Source: Campylobacterota bacterium (lineage in GTDB: Bacteria; Campylobacterota; Campylobacteria; Campylobacterales; Sulfurimonadaceae). From it: a stretch of 64,000 nt of DNA. Shown here piece by piece: positions 1 to 8,437 of the stretch; positions within the stretch are counted from its first letter, which is position 1; each line of letters begins with the position of its first letter. Location: NCBI GenBank assembly GCA_040752835.1, contig JBFMGG010000007.1, positions 310,001 through 374,000 of the forward strand. The letters are read 5' to 3'. A program made the translations under genes and the position numbers. The notes beneath the pieces are model-generated. The model saw only the letters and a program-made list of their open reading frames with translations. It searched no databases and had not been told where the DNA came from.

Positions 1-51
1 TTTCGAGTAAACTAGAGGTTATTTACCCCTATTTTTGTGACAGGCCTGTGC

Positions 52-1107
52 ATGACGATCAATATCAACCTTAAACGCGTTGTCGACGACTCGTATCCCA
101 TCCATATCGGGGAATTGCCGGAGATCGCGTACGACGGAAAAGTCGCGGTTCTCACCAACCCCAAAGTGGCGGGGCTGCATCTGCAGCGCCTTCTCTCCCG
201 TCTCAAAGCCAAAGAAGTCTACGTCATCACGATTCCAGACGGCGAACACTACAAAAATCTCCAGACCGTCGAATCGATTCTGGACCGGATGTTCGATCAC
301 CGTCTCAACCGCAAGTCGCTTCTCGTCGCCTTCGGCGGCGGCGTCATCGGCGATATGGGCGGGTTTGCCGCCAGCCTCTACAACCGAGGCATCGATTTCG
401 TCCAGGTCCCTACGACGCTCCTGAGCCAGGTTGATGCGAGTGTCGGCGGAAAAACGGGGGTGAACAACCGTTTCGGCAAAAATCTGATCGGGGCGTTCCA
501 TCAGCCCAAGGCGGTTTACATCGACCCCGCTTTCCTCTCCACCCTTCCCCCGCGCGAGTTTGGGGCGGGCGTCGCCGAGATCGTCAAAATGGCGGTCACC
601 TTCAACGCGCCGTTTTTCGAATGGCTCGAAACCAATGACCTGCGCGAGGGCGATAACCTGGTACACGCGCTGCAAAAAGCGGTTGAAACCAAAGCCGGCG
701 TCGTCGAAGCGGATGAAAAAGAGCAGGGGTTGCGTGCCGCCCTCAACTACGGCCACACGTTCGGGCACGTCATCGAAAACGAAACGAAATACGAAACCTA
801 TCTGCACGGCGAGACGGTGGCAATCGGGATGGTTATGGCCAACGATCTGGCGTGCGAGACTGGGCTGATGCAGCCTGCGCAGGCGGAACGGGTCAAAGCG
901 GTCCTGGAACGCTACGGACTGCCGCTGTCGTATCCGATCGCCGACGTCGAAAAGTTTTACGGCGCGTTTTTCCTCGACAAAAAAAGCGCCGACAGCTCGA
1001 TCACTTTCATCCTCCCCAAAGGGATCGGCGGGGTTGAAATCACCGATGCGATCGATGCGCCGACAGTCAAGAAAACCTTGGCCAAATTTGCGGGGAACCG
1101 ATCGTGA
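52..1107 (+). CDS. aroB: 3-dehydroquinate synthase
   Basis: Second step of the shikimate pathway: cytoplasmic, NAD- and metal-dependent conversion of DAHP to 3-dehydroquinate. The protein has the AroB hallmarks: the glycine-rich FGGGVIGDMGGF near residues 95-105, PTTLLSQVDASVGGKTGVN near 125-140, the metal-site stretch LNYGHTFGHVIE, and LHGETVAIGM. With the ATG at 52 it is 351 residues, the usual family length. A GTG at 37 would add five residues, but neither start has a clear ribosome site and the ATG gives the normal N-terminus. It is first in a tightly packed run; its stop overlaps the GTG of the MscS gene. From memory, H. pylori has the same aroB-mscS-mtaB-ftsH order. Confidence 0.95.
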   Translation: MTININLKRVVDDSYPIHIGELPEIAYDGKVAVLTNPKVAGLHLQRLLSRLKAKEVYVITIPDGEHYKNLQTVESILDRMFDHRLNRKSLLVAFGGGVIGDMGGFAASLYNRGIDFVQVPTTLLSQVDASVGGKTGVNNRFGKNLIGAFHQPKAVYIDPAFLSTLPPREFGAGVAEIVKMAVTFNAPFFEWLETNDLREGDNLVHALQKAVETKAGVVEADEKEQGLRAALNYGHTFGHVIENETKYETYLHGETVAIGMVMANDLACETGLMQPAQAERVKAVLERYGLPLSYPIADVEKFYGAFFLDKKSADSSITFILPKGIGGVEITDAIDAPTVKKTLAKFAGNRS

Positions 1108-2720
1108 AACGTTTGGCCCCTCTGGCCTTTGCGGCCCTGATGATCGGCATGTCGGCCTTCGCCGCCTCCGACAAAAACGACACTCCGCCTTCGGTGGAGA
1201 TCTCCAAAGAGGTACAGGTACAGCAGGCCCGCGACGAAGTGGCCAAAATCCAAAAAGAGCTCTCCAAGGCGAGCAGCGTCTGGATCAAAAGCTACAACTC
1301 CTACATGGCCTATCAGGAAGCGCGTAAAAACCTCCGCCAAATCAAATGGCGGATCGAAGAGCTTCAAAACCGCCGCCAGACGGTCGAACGCAAACTCGAG
1401 ATCGAGGCGCTGCAGGCCAAAGAGAAAATCCTCACCGATCAGGTCGAACTTCTCAAAGCGCAGGGGACCAGCCCGTTCGTCTCGCTGCTCAAGCCCGACG
1501 AGGCGGGGGAACAACCGACGATCACCAACCCTTTCGAGATCGTGACGGGACTCTCCTACATCAAACGCCTCAACAGCCAGTACAAAGATTATCTGCTGCG
1601 CGAAGAGGAACTTCAGGAACTGATTTCCCTGCTCGAGCGGCAGGTGGGGCTCTACAAAGACCTCATGCGGCTTGATCCCAAAGGGGATTACGAAGTGGAA
1701 CTCGAAGCGACGATGCTGCAGGTTGAGAAATTCAAACTTGCCCTTGAAACGCTCATTTCCACCGCCGAAGTCTACGAAAAACGGATCGAATCGACCGAAG
1801 CCAAAATCAACGAAGAGATCAAAGAACAGATCAGTAAACTGCTCAACATCGTTTTGATCGTCGTGGTGCTGTTTGTGGTGTCGTTTCTGGTCAAACGGAT
1901 CCTCAAGCGTTACATCGTCGACAACGAACGCCTCTATATGGCGAACAAAATTCTCACGTTCATCAACGTCACCCTGGTCGTGCTGATCCTGATGTTCAGC
2001 TACATCGACAACGTCGGCTATCTGGCGACGGTTCTGGGATTCGCGTCGGCAGGTCTTGCGATTGCGATGCGTGACTGGTTCATGAGCCTTTTGGGATGGC
2101 TGGTGATTGTGGTCGGCGGGGCAATCCACGTCGGCGACCGGATCCGCGTCGTCAAAGACGGGGTTGAATACGTCGGGGATGTGCTGGACGTATCGCTGCA
2201 GCGGATTACGATCATGGAGGACGTCACCCTTACCACGGTAGAGGTGAACCGCCGTGCCGGCCGGATCGTGTTCATCCCGAACAACTACATTTTCACGACG
2301 CTGATTTCGAACTATTCGCACGGGTCGCTCAAAACGGTATGGGACGGGATCGATATCGTCATCACGTTCGATTCGAATCATAAAAAAGCGGCTCACATCG
2401 TCAAAGAGATCACCCGCAAGTATTCGAAAGGCTACACCGACATCACCCGCAAACAGATCAACAAGCTGCGCGATCGCTACAGCCTCAAGAATAGCAACGT
2501 CGAGCCCCGTATTTTTACCCTGACCGCCCCTTACGGGATCCGTATCAGCGGCTGGTATCTCACCAACGCCTACGCAACGCTGACGTTGCGCTCGACGATT
2601 ACGGCCGACGTGATCGATGCGTTCAATGCCGAGCCCGACATCACGATCGCCTATCCGACCCAGACGTTCTACACCGGGCCGATTCCGCCCAAAGCCCCCA
2701 TGCCGGAGAGCGAGGCGTGA
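1104..2720 (+). CDS. MscS-family mechanosensitive ion channel with long periplasmic N-terminal region
   Basis: Small-conductance mechanosensitive channel of the inner membrane, expected to release solutes on hypo-osmotic shock. A signal peptide or first membrane segment (residues 1-21) precedes about 225 residues of charged, heptad-like helix, as in the large MscK/YbdG-type members. Then come hydrophobic segments near 250-265, 285-300 and 310-350 and the MscS core: the pore helix around GFASAGLAIAMRDWFMSLLGW, and the beta-domain region VGDRIRV...GDVLDVSLQRITI. The C-terminus is cytoplasmic. The GTG start overlaps the aroB stop by four bases and the gene overlaps mtaB in the same way, so translation is probably coupled. 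Substrate and gating details cannot be read from the sequence. Confidence 0.88.
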   Translation: MKRLAPLAFAALMIGMSAFAASDKNDTPPSVEISKEVQVQQARDEVAKIQKELSKASSVWIKSYNSYMAYQEARKNLRQIKWRIEELQNRRQTVERKLEIEALQAKEKILTDQVELLKAQGTSPFVSLLKPDEAGEQPTITNPFEIVTGLSYIKRLNSQYKDYLLREEELQELISLLERQVGLYKDLMRLDPKGDYEVELEATMLQVEKFKLALETLISTAEVYEKRIESTEAKINEEIKEQISKLLNIVLIVVVLFVVSFLVKRILKRYIVDNERLYMANKILTFINVTLVVLILMFSYIDNVGYLATVLGFASAGLAIAMRDWFMSLLGWLVIVVGGAIHVGDRIRVVKDGVEYVGDVLDVSLQRITIMEDVTLTTVEVNRRAGRIVFIPNNYIFTTLISNYSHGSLKTVWDGIDIVITFDSNHKKAAHIVKEITRKYSKGYTDITRKQINKLRDRYSLKNSNVEPRIFTLTAPYGIRISGWYLTNAYATLTLRSTITADVIDAFNAEPDITIAYPTQTFYTGPIPPKAPMPESEA

Positions 2721-3961
2721 AGCCGAAAGTCTTTTTCAAAACCTTCGGGTGCCGCACCAACCTCTTCGATTCGCAGGTGATGATGGGCGCCCTTCGGGAT
2801 TACGATATTACCGAAAATGAAGTCGAAGCCGACATCGTCATCGTCAACTCCTGCACGGTCACCAACGGGGCCGACGTCAGCGTGCGCGGCTACATCAACC
2901 AGATGGACAAACAGGGCAAGAAGCTTTTTCTGACCGGATGCGGCGCCCATACGAAAGGGGAAAGCCTTTTCGGTGCCGGCAAAGTGCACGGCGTCTTCGG
3001 ACAGTCGGAAAAGACCAAGATCAATTCACTCCTCTCCGAGCAGAGCCGTTTTTACGAAATCGGCGATCTGAACTACGTCGACGATGCGATCGTCGAGGAG
3101 TTCGTCGGGAAATCGCGGGCTTTTATCAAGATCCAGGAAGGGTGCAACTTCCGCTGCAGCTACTGTATCATCCCTTATGTGCGCGGAGACGCGCGGAGTC
3201 TGGATGAAGCGCGCATTCTCGAACAGGTTTCCCGTCTGGCGGCCAACGGATTCGGGGAATTCATCCTCACGGGAACGAACGTCGGCAGCTACGGTCAGGG
3301 AGAGGGGCGCAATATCGCCGAACTGATGAAGAAGATGGCGCTGATCCGGGGAGTGCGCCGTATCCGCGTGGGATCGCTCGAACCGATCCAGATCAACGAA
3401 TCGTTTCGCGAGATCCTGGACGAACCGTGGCTTGAACGCCATCTCCATATCGCGATTCAGCACGCTTCCGACGAGATGTTGCGCCTGATGAACCGCCGTA
3501 ACCGCAGCCGCAGTGACATCGAACTCTTCTCGATGCTACGCGAAAAGGGATTCGCGCTGGGGACCGATTTCATCGTCGGGCATCCGGGAGAGAGCGATGC
3601 GCTTTGGGAAGAGGCGATGGAGAATCTTCGTCTTTTGGGACTGACCCACGTCCACCCTTTTACCTATTCCAAACGTGACGGAACCCCGAGCGCGGCGATG
3701 AAACCCGAGGTCAACGGAGCCGTCGCGGCGGCCAGGATGGCGGAGCTGAACGCTCTCGTCGCCCAAAATAACCGTGCGTTTCGCCAACGGGTTTCTGCCC
3801 CGCTCGAAGTGCTCGTCGAGAGTGGTGAAAACGGCATTTATACGGGGTATGACCAGTTTTTTAATAAAACACTGATCGAATCGGCCGAAGATATCTCCGG
3901 CGACTGGATCACGTTAGAACATTACGAGGTGCACGATGAACATAACCTGGCCCGCGTTTAA
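2717..3961 (+). CDS. mtaB: tRNA t6A37 methylthiotransferase (MtaB type)
   Basis: Radical-SAM methylthiotransferase that makes ms2t6A at position 37 of ANN-decoding tRNAs. The N-terminal MTTase domain carries three spaced cysteines (in TFGCRTN, NSCTVT and LTGCGAH), which bind the auxiliary cluster. The radical-SAM motif CNFRCSYC lies near residue 140 and is followed by IIPYVRG, the MtaB/MiaB signature. The N-terminal TFGCRTN is typical of MtaB rather than MiaB or RimO. A TRAM-like C-terminal part ends near residue 400. At 414 residues it is of normal length. The GTG start overlaps the preceding stop, and its 3' end overlaps the FtsH-like gene by 26 bases, so this is one operon. Confidence 0.9.
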   Translation: MKPKVFFKTFGCRTNLFDSQVMMGALRDYDITENEVEADIVIVNSCTVTNGADVSVRGYINQMDKQGKKLFLTGCGAHTKGESLFGAGKVHGVFGQSEKTKINSLLSEQSRFYEIGDLNYVDDAIVEEFVGKSRAFIKIQEGCNFRCSYCIIPYVRGDARSLDEARILEQVSRLAANGFGEFILTGTNVGSYGQGEGRNIAELMKKMALIRGVRRIRVGSLEPIQINESFREILDEPWLERHLHIAIQHASDEMLRLMNRRNRSRSDIELFSMLREKGFALGTDFIVGHPGESDALWEEAMENLRLLGLTHVHPFTYSKRDGTPSAAMKPEVNGAVAAARMAELNALVAQNNRAFRQRVSAPLEVLVESGENGIYTGYDQFFNKTLIESAEDISGDWITLEHYEVHDEHNLARV

Positions 3962-5606
3962 CCGTAACCAGCTGATCCTCCTCGTTTCGGGGGGAATCAT
4001 TCTGCTGTTGCTGCTCTATGCGCTGCTGCGCGACGGTGCCGACACGGTCACGCTGGACGAAGCAAGCCGCCTGATCGAAACCGAACAGATCGAAAAAGCT
4101 TATACTGACGAGGGATACACCTATCTTTCGACCAAGGAAGACGGCGTGGTACGTATCCCCTCGTCGCAGCTTCCTGCGGAATTGACCGCCCATCTGGTCA
4201 TCGAACCCAAAGGGGGAAGCGGATGGGGATGGTTTTTCCTCTTCTTTGCGCTGATCGGGGGAGCCGGATACTGGGCATGGAAGAACCGGCTCGGTTTCGA
4301 AGAAGACGAGATCGCGGTCCAGACGTCGGGGCACGCCCCCGCTGCGGCCGAAACGCCCGAAAGTGCTCCCGCGACGATCCAGCCGGTCAAATCGACGGTC
4401 CGTTTCAGCGATATCGGCGGGATCGGCGACGTCAAAGAAGAGCTCGAAGAGATCATCGATTTTCTCCGTAACCCCAAACGGTATTACAGTTTCGGGGCGC
4501 GGATGCCGCGCGGCGTCTTGCTCGTAGGGCCTCCGGGGGTCGGAAAAACGATGATCGCCAAAGCGGTTGCCGCCGAGGCGGATGTGCCGTTTTTCTACCA
4601 AAGCGGGGCGTCGTTCGTCCAGATTTACGTCGGGATGGGAGCCAAGCGGGTGAGTGAACTTTTCAGCGCCGCCAAGAAAAATGCCCCCGCGATCATTTTC
4701 ATCGACGAAATCGACGCCGTCGGCAAAAAGCGGGGCGGAGAACGTAACGACGAACGCGAAGGGACGCTGAACCAGCTCCTGACGGAAATGGACGGGTTCG
4801 AAGATACCAGCGGCATCGTCGTCATCGCCGCGACCAACAACATCGACGTCATGGATGCGGCGTTGCTCCGTGCGGGGCGTTTCGACCGCCGAATTTTCGT
4901 CGAACTTCCCACCGCCGGCGAGCGCGAAGCGATTCTGGGCAAATACCTTCGCAACATTCCGCACGATCTTTCGGTAGCCGAAGTGGCGCGGATGACGGTC
5001 GGCTTCAACGGCGCCTCTTTGGCGGCGCTGGCGAACGAAGCGGCACTGTTGTGTCTGCGCCAAAAAGAGATCCAGGTTCGGATGGAACATTTTCTGGCCG
5101 TGAAAGACAAGGTGATGTTCGGGAAAAAGAAAGTGGCGATGCTCAGCGACGAACAGCGACGCTATCACGCCCGTTACCAGGCGGGTAAAGTGTTCGCCGC
5201 AACGTGGTTCGATCTGCCGTACGAGAAAATCAGCCTCAGCAACGACACGATTACCCCTCCGACCGCCGAACCGCTCCTCAAACACGAAATCGAAGCGCAC
5301 GTGCGGGTCCACCTGGCGGGGATCGCGGCCTCGAACCTCCGGTTCGGGGAACACGCCAGCAACGCGTCGCACGACGTCAAAGCCGCCGAAGAACTGGTGC
5401 ACGCGATGGTTTACGAGTACGGCATGGGCGGCTCAATCCTCCCCGGAGCCGAAGACGAATCCAAGCTTATGGAGCGGCTCTATCAGGAAATTTCGGCCCT
5501 TTTGGAACGTAACGAAAAAATCGTTGCCAAATTCGAATCGATCCTCGAAGAGTACGAACAGATTTCCAAAGCGCTGGCCAAGGCGGCAATGAATGAGATT
5601 CTTTAG
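3936..5606 (+). CDS. FtsH-like AAA+ membrane protein with an inactivated protease site
   Basis: The architecture is that of FtsH: membrane segment at residues 12-30, small periplasmic domain, second membrane segment near 95-112, AAA+ ATPase domain (Walker A GPPGVGKT at 198-205, Walker B IIFIDEIDAVG, SRH with RAGRFDR), then the M41-like domain. In the M41 domain the zinc motif HEAGH is replaced by YQAGK (residues 414-418), so both histidines and the catalytic glutamate are gone; the later SHDVKAAEE segment keeps the family's acidic position. It is 556 residues, about 90 shorter than typical FtsH. It should therefore be an ATP-driven unfoldase or chaperone rather than a protease. A second, active FtsH is expected elsewhere in the genome. 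It overlaps mtaB and bioV. Confidence 0.85.
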   Translation: MNITWPAFNRNQLILLVSGGIILLLLLYALLRDGADTVTLDEASRLIETEQIEKAYTDEGYTYLSTKEDGVVRIPSSQLPAELTAHLVIEPKGGSGWGWFFLFFALIGGAGYWAWKNRLGFEEDEIAVQTSGHAPAAAETPESAPATIQPVKSTVRFSDIGGIGDVKEELEEIIDFLRNPKRYYSFGARMPRGVLLVGPPGVGKTMIAKAVAAEADVPFFYQSGASFVQIYVGMGAKRVSELFSAAKKNAPAIIFIDEIDAVGKKRGGERNDEREGTLNQLLTEMDGFEDTSGIVVIAATNNIDVMDAALLRAGRFDRRIFVELPTAGEREAILGKYLRNIPHDLSVAEVARMTVGFNGASLAALANEAALLCLRQKEIQVRMEHFLAVKDKVMFGKKKVAMLSDEQRRYHARYQAGKVFAATWFDLPYEKISLSNDTITPPTAEPLLKHEIEAHVRVHLAGIAASNLRFGEHASNASHDVKAAEELVHAMVYEYGMGGSILPGAEDESKLMERLYQEISALLERNEKIVAKFESILEEYEQISKALAKAAMNEIL

Positions 5607-6108
5607 CGGATTCTCCCTCTGCGACGATCGTCGTTTTTTCGAATCCTACGACAGGGGTGGTGAATATACCCTCGGTGGGTTCAGTTACGGTGCCATCAAA
5701 GCGGCCCGGTACGCCGCCCAAACGGGTGAACGGATCGATACCCTCCAGCTCTTTTCCCCTGCTTTTTTCCAGACCCGCAAAGAGTCGTTCAAGCGGCTTC
5801 AGATGGCGGGGTATCTCAAAGACCCGCAAAGCTATCTGGAAAAATTCCGTGCGAGCTGTTTCGAACCCTGTCCCGTACAAAGCGTCGGGGAGGGAGAACA
5901 CAGCGCCGAAGCGCTCGAAGAGCTGCTCTATTTCGTCTGGGACGCCGAACTGATGGAGGCGATCCGTGCCAAAGGGACCCGCATCGAGGTCTACCTGGGA
6001 CTTGAAGACCGGATTATCGACGTGGAGGGCGCCCGCGAGTTTTTCCTTCCCTATGCGACGGTAACGTCGATCCGGGGAGCCAACCATTTTTTGCAGGAGT
6101 GTTTATGA
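5593..6108 (+). CDS. bioV: pimeloyl-ACP methyl ester esterase, BioV type
   Basis: Small alpha/beta-hydrolase of 171 residues. BioV enzymes, first described in Helicobacter, release pimeloyl-ACP from its methyl ester for biotin synthesis, replacing BioH. The sequence starts MRFFSGFSL, has the nucleophile elbow GFSYGA near residue 30, an acidic residue in LGLEDRIID and a late histidine in ANHFLQE, giving a plausible Ser-Asp-His triad. It is much shorter than BioH because the cap is reduced, as in BioV. The ATG lies inside the end of the FtsH-like gene and its stop forms an ATGA overlap with mog. The assignment rests on length, N-terminal sequence and triad spacing; another serine esterase is possible. 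Confidence 0.7.
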   Translation: MRFFSGFSLCDDRRFFESYDRGGEYTLGGFSYGAIKAARYAAQTGERIDTLQLFSPAFFQTRKESFKRLQMAGYLKDPQSYLEKFRASCFEPCPVQSVGEGEHSAEALEELLYFVWDAELMEAIRAKGTRIEVYLGLEDRIIDVEGAREFFLPYATVTSIRGANHFLQECL

Positions 6109-6635
6109 ATACGATTAAAATCGGCGTGATTACCGCATCTGACCGTGCGAGTGCGGGAATCTACGAGGATATTTCCGGGGTTGCGATCCAGGAAACGATG
6201 AGGGATTATCTCAAAAGCCCCCACGAGATCGTCTACCGATGCATCCCCGACGATCAGAAGACGATCGAGGAGACGATGATCGAACTGTGTGACACGCAAG
6301 GGTGCTGCCTTGTCGTGACGACCGGCGGGACGGGTCCAGCACGGCGCGACGTCACCCCCGAAGCGACGGAGAACGTTTGCGAAAAAATGATGCCGGGATT
6401 CGGCGAACTGATGCGTCAGGTGAGCCTCAAATACGTGCCGACGGCGATTCTCTCGCGTCAGACCGCCGGGATACGGGGACGTAGCCTCATTATCAACCTT
6501 CCCGGAAAGCCCAAATCGATCCGTGAATGCCTCGACGCCGTTTTTCCCGCCGTTCCGTACTGTATCGATCTGATCGAGGGGCCGTACCTGGAGTGCAACG
6601 AGGACGTGATCAAAGCGTTTCGTCCCAAATCCTAG
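6105..6635 (+). CDS. mog: molybdopterin adenylyltransferase (Mog/MoaB)
   Basis: Activates molybdopterin by adenylylation before molybdenum insertion. The 176-residue protein begins with the family pattern IGVITASDRASAG and contains the MPT-binding loop TTGGTGPARRDVTPEAT near residue 75-90, plus the C-terminal LPGKPKSIRECLDAVFPAVPYC. The ATG at 6105 is preferred over the in-frame GTG at 6099 because CAGGAGTG sits 5-6 bases upstream of it. It overlaps the bioV stop (ATGA). Molybdopterin is needed for Mo enzymes such as nitrate or formate enzymes, not for the nitrogenase cofactor, so it is not directly linked to the nif genes downstream. Confidence 0.88.
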   Translation: MNTIKIGVITASDRASAGIYEDISGVAIQETMRDYLKSPHEIVYRCIPDDQKTIEETMIELCDTQGCCLVVTTGGTGPARRDVTPEATENVCEKMMPGFGELMRQVSLKYVPTAILSRQTAGIRGRSLIINLPGKPKSIRECLDAVFPAVPYCIDLIEGPYLECNEDVIKAFRPKS

Positions 6636-6647
6636 GGGACCGGAACG

Positions 6648-7517
6648 ATGAAGGCTCTGATCGCATTCGTTTCCTTCCTCTTTCTTTTTTCTCTCTCCCT
6701 TTACGGCGCGTCAAGCGTATGGAAAGCGACGAAGGGGGGGCAAACCCTCTATGTCGGAGGGACCATCCATATTCTCCGTTCGGGCGATTTTCCTCTTCCC
6801 CCGGAATTCGACCGTGCTTTCGCACGAAGTGATGCGGTGGTTTTTGAAACCGACCTCCAATCAACCCTCAGTGCCCCGTTTGCCACCGAAATGGCGCGCC
6901 ATATGTTGCTGCCGGATCGTGAGAACCTTGCGGGAGTCCTTAAGCCTTCGACCTATGCGGCAATGCAGGAATACCTCTCATCGCAGGGGGAAGATATCCG
7001 CCGCTACGAGCGTCTTCGCCCCTGGGCTGCGGCAACGATGATGGCCCAAAAACGGCTGGCACAAGAAGGGATCGATGAAAGCGGTGTAGACGCCTATTAC
7101 GCCCGGCGTGCGCTGGCCGAACGCAAAGAGACCCGTTTTCTCGAAACCCCCGCCGAACAGCTTGCGCTGATCGTTCGGATGGGAGAGGGGGAAGAAGATG
7201 AGCTGATTCTTCAGACGATTCACGAAATGCGGAGCCTCTCGGAGAGCGTGGAGTGGCTGGTCTGCGAATGGCGCGAAGGAAAAACGAAACGGATCGAGGG
7301 CGAACTCGTCGACGCGATGAAAGCCCAATCGCCGAACATGTACCGCGAGATACTCGAAAAGCGCAATCGTGCATGGCTTCCCAGGCTCACGGAATGGTCC
7401 AAAGAGGGGAAAACCCTGTTCATTCTCGTCGGAACGATGCATCTTCTGGGCGACGACGGATTGCTGAGGGGACTGGAAAAAGAGGGGTATTCGATCACTC
7501 CGCTGGCGGAGGAGTAA
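6648..7517 (+). CDS. TraB/GumN family protein, exported
   Basis: 289-residue protein with a clear signal peptide (residues 1-20, hydrophobic core LFLFSLSLYG). The two family signatures are present: YVGGTIHILRSGDFPLP near the N-terminus and ILVGTMHLLGDDGLL near the C-terminus, each carrying the conserved GT(I/M)H. TraB/GumN proteins are related to Tiki-type metalloproteases, in which these histidines bind the metal; the bacterial substrate is unknown. It is the last gene of the plus-strand run, 12 bases after mog and preceded by GGGGACCGGAA as ribosome site. It is convergent with the sdh genes, with a hairpin between. Confidence 0.8.
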   Translation: MKALIAFVSFLFLFSLSLYGASSVWKATKGGQTLYVGGTIHILRSGDFPLPPEFDRAFARSDAVVFETDLQSTLSAPFATEMARHMLLPDRENLAGVLKPSTYAAMQEYLSSQGEDIRRYERLRPWAAATMMAQKRLAQEGIDESGVDAYYARRALAERKETRFLETPAEQLALIVRMGEGEEDELILQTIHEMRSLSESVEWLVCEWREGKTKRIEGELVDAMKAQSPNMYREILEKRNRAWLPRLTEWSKEGKTLFILVGTMHLLGDDGLLRGLEKEGYSITPLAEE

Positions 7518-7520
7518 GGG

Positions 7521-7538
7521 GGCCGGAGAATCCCGGCC
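7521..7538. terminator. hairpin between convergent traB-like and sdhE genes
   Basis: GGCCGG-agaatc-CCGGCC is a perfect six-pair stem with a six-base loop in the 28-base gap between the converging genes. There is no good T-run on either side, so it may be a weak bidirectional terminator or an RNA 3'-end stabiliser. Confidence 0.5.
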
Positions 7539-7545
7539 GGAAGGT

Positions 7546-8427
7546 TTAGACGAAATCGACTTTGGTAACGTGGTGGTTCAGACCCAGTTCGGCAGGGGTG
7601 CACCCGAGCGCGAGACCGACCATCTGTTGCATATGAAGAACCGGAAGGGAGACGTCGCGGCCGATTGCGACAGAGGCGTGGTGTGTCTGGGTGTCGAGTT
7701 TGAGATGACACAAAGGACACGGTGTTACCATCCAGTCGGCATTCGCATCCATCGCTCCGGCAACTGCATTGCCGGTGAGTACCGCAGCCGTACGCGGAGC
7801 CTGCAGTTCGGCATGGAAGCCGCAGCATTTGTTTTTCTCTTCGTAATCGACGTTCAGGCCGCCGCACGCGATGATCAGATCATCGAGCGATGTCGGGCGG
7901 TAGGGATTCTCCGGGCTTTTATGAGTTTCGTTCTGAAGCTCGGAAGGGCGGATGTTGTGACATCCGTAAAATGGCGCGATATTGAATTGGCTGAGCGGTT
8001 TGACCACCATCTCTTTGATTTTGTCAAGACCGAAATCATCGATAATCGCGTACAGAAAATGGGTGATTTGCGAAGTCCCTTTGTACTCCAGTCCCACTTC
8101 GGCGAGTTTGGCGTTTACTTTTGCTTTCAGTTCTGCATTGTGATCGAGACGGTGTTTGGTCATCGCGGTATTGAGCTGGCACGTATTGCAGATGGTAACC
8201 ATCGTCAGACCGTGTTTTTCGGCATAGGCGATGTTGCGCGCATTGAGTACGAGTGAAAGGAAATCGTCATAATCCTGGAGGTGCGAAGCGCCGCAGCAGG
8301 AAGCTTCGGTGAGCTCGACAAGCTCGATCCCCAGTTTCTCCGCGACCGCCAGCGTCGACATCATCTGCTCCGGCGTACTCTCTTTTGCAGTACAGCCGGT
8401 AAAAAGCGCGTATTTTAATTTTTCCAT
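7546..8427 (-). CDS. sdhE: succinate dehydrogenase / methylmenaquinol:fumarate reductase subunit E (HdrB-like)
   Basis: Membrane-anchoring, CCG-domain subunit of the non-classical SdhABE/MfrABE enzymes of Campylobacterota and archaea, which lack cytochrome b subunits. This protein has two cysteine-rich CCG motifs (ASCCGA near residue 43 and NKCCGFH near residue 198), plus single cysteines in FTGCTAK, ICNTCQ, FYGCHNIRP and TPCPLCH, the pattern that binds the special [4Fe-4S] clusters of HdrB. It is 293 residues, the normal length. It lies 10 bases downstream of sdhB in the operon sdhA-sdhB-sdhE. The direction of catalysis (succinate oxidation or fumarate reduction) cannot be told from the sequence. 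Confidence 0.9.
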   Translation of the reverse strand: MEKLKYALFTGCTAKESTPEQMMSTLAVAEKLGIELVELTEASCCGASHLQDYDDFLSLVLNARNIAYAEKHGLTMVTICNTCQLNTAMTKHRLDHNAELKAKVNAKLAEVGLEYKGTSQITHFLYAIIDDFGLDKIKEMVVKPLSQFNIAPFYGCHNIRPSELQNETHKSPENPYRPTSLDDLIIACGGLNVDYEEKNKCCGFHAELQAPRTAAVLTGNAVAGAMDANADWMVTPCPLCHLKLDTQTHHASVAIGRDVSLPVLHMQQMVGLALGCTPAELGLNHHVTKVDFV

Positions 8428-8437
8428 TGTGTACTCC

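Noticed and set aside
957-2396. Long open frame (479 codons) on the minus strand opposite the MscS gene
   Set aside because: It is rich in Asp/His/Arg/Phe with no family motifs, lies antisense to a well-supported gene, and is explained by GC-rich codon use. The same applies to other long antisense frames, such as 3909-5402(-), 19458-20966(+), 24687-26489(+), 40217-41548(+) and 53516-54964(-).
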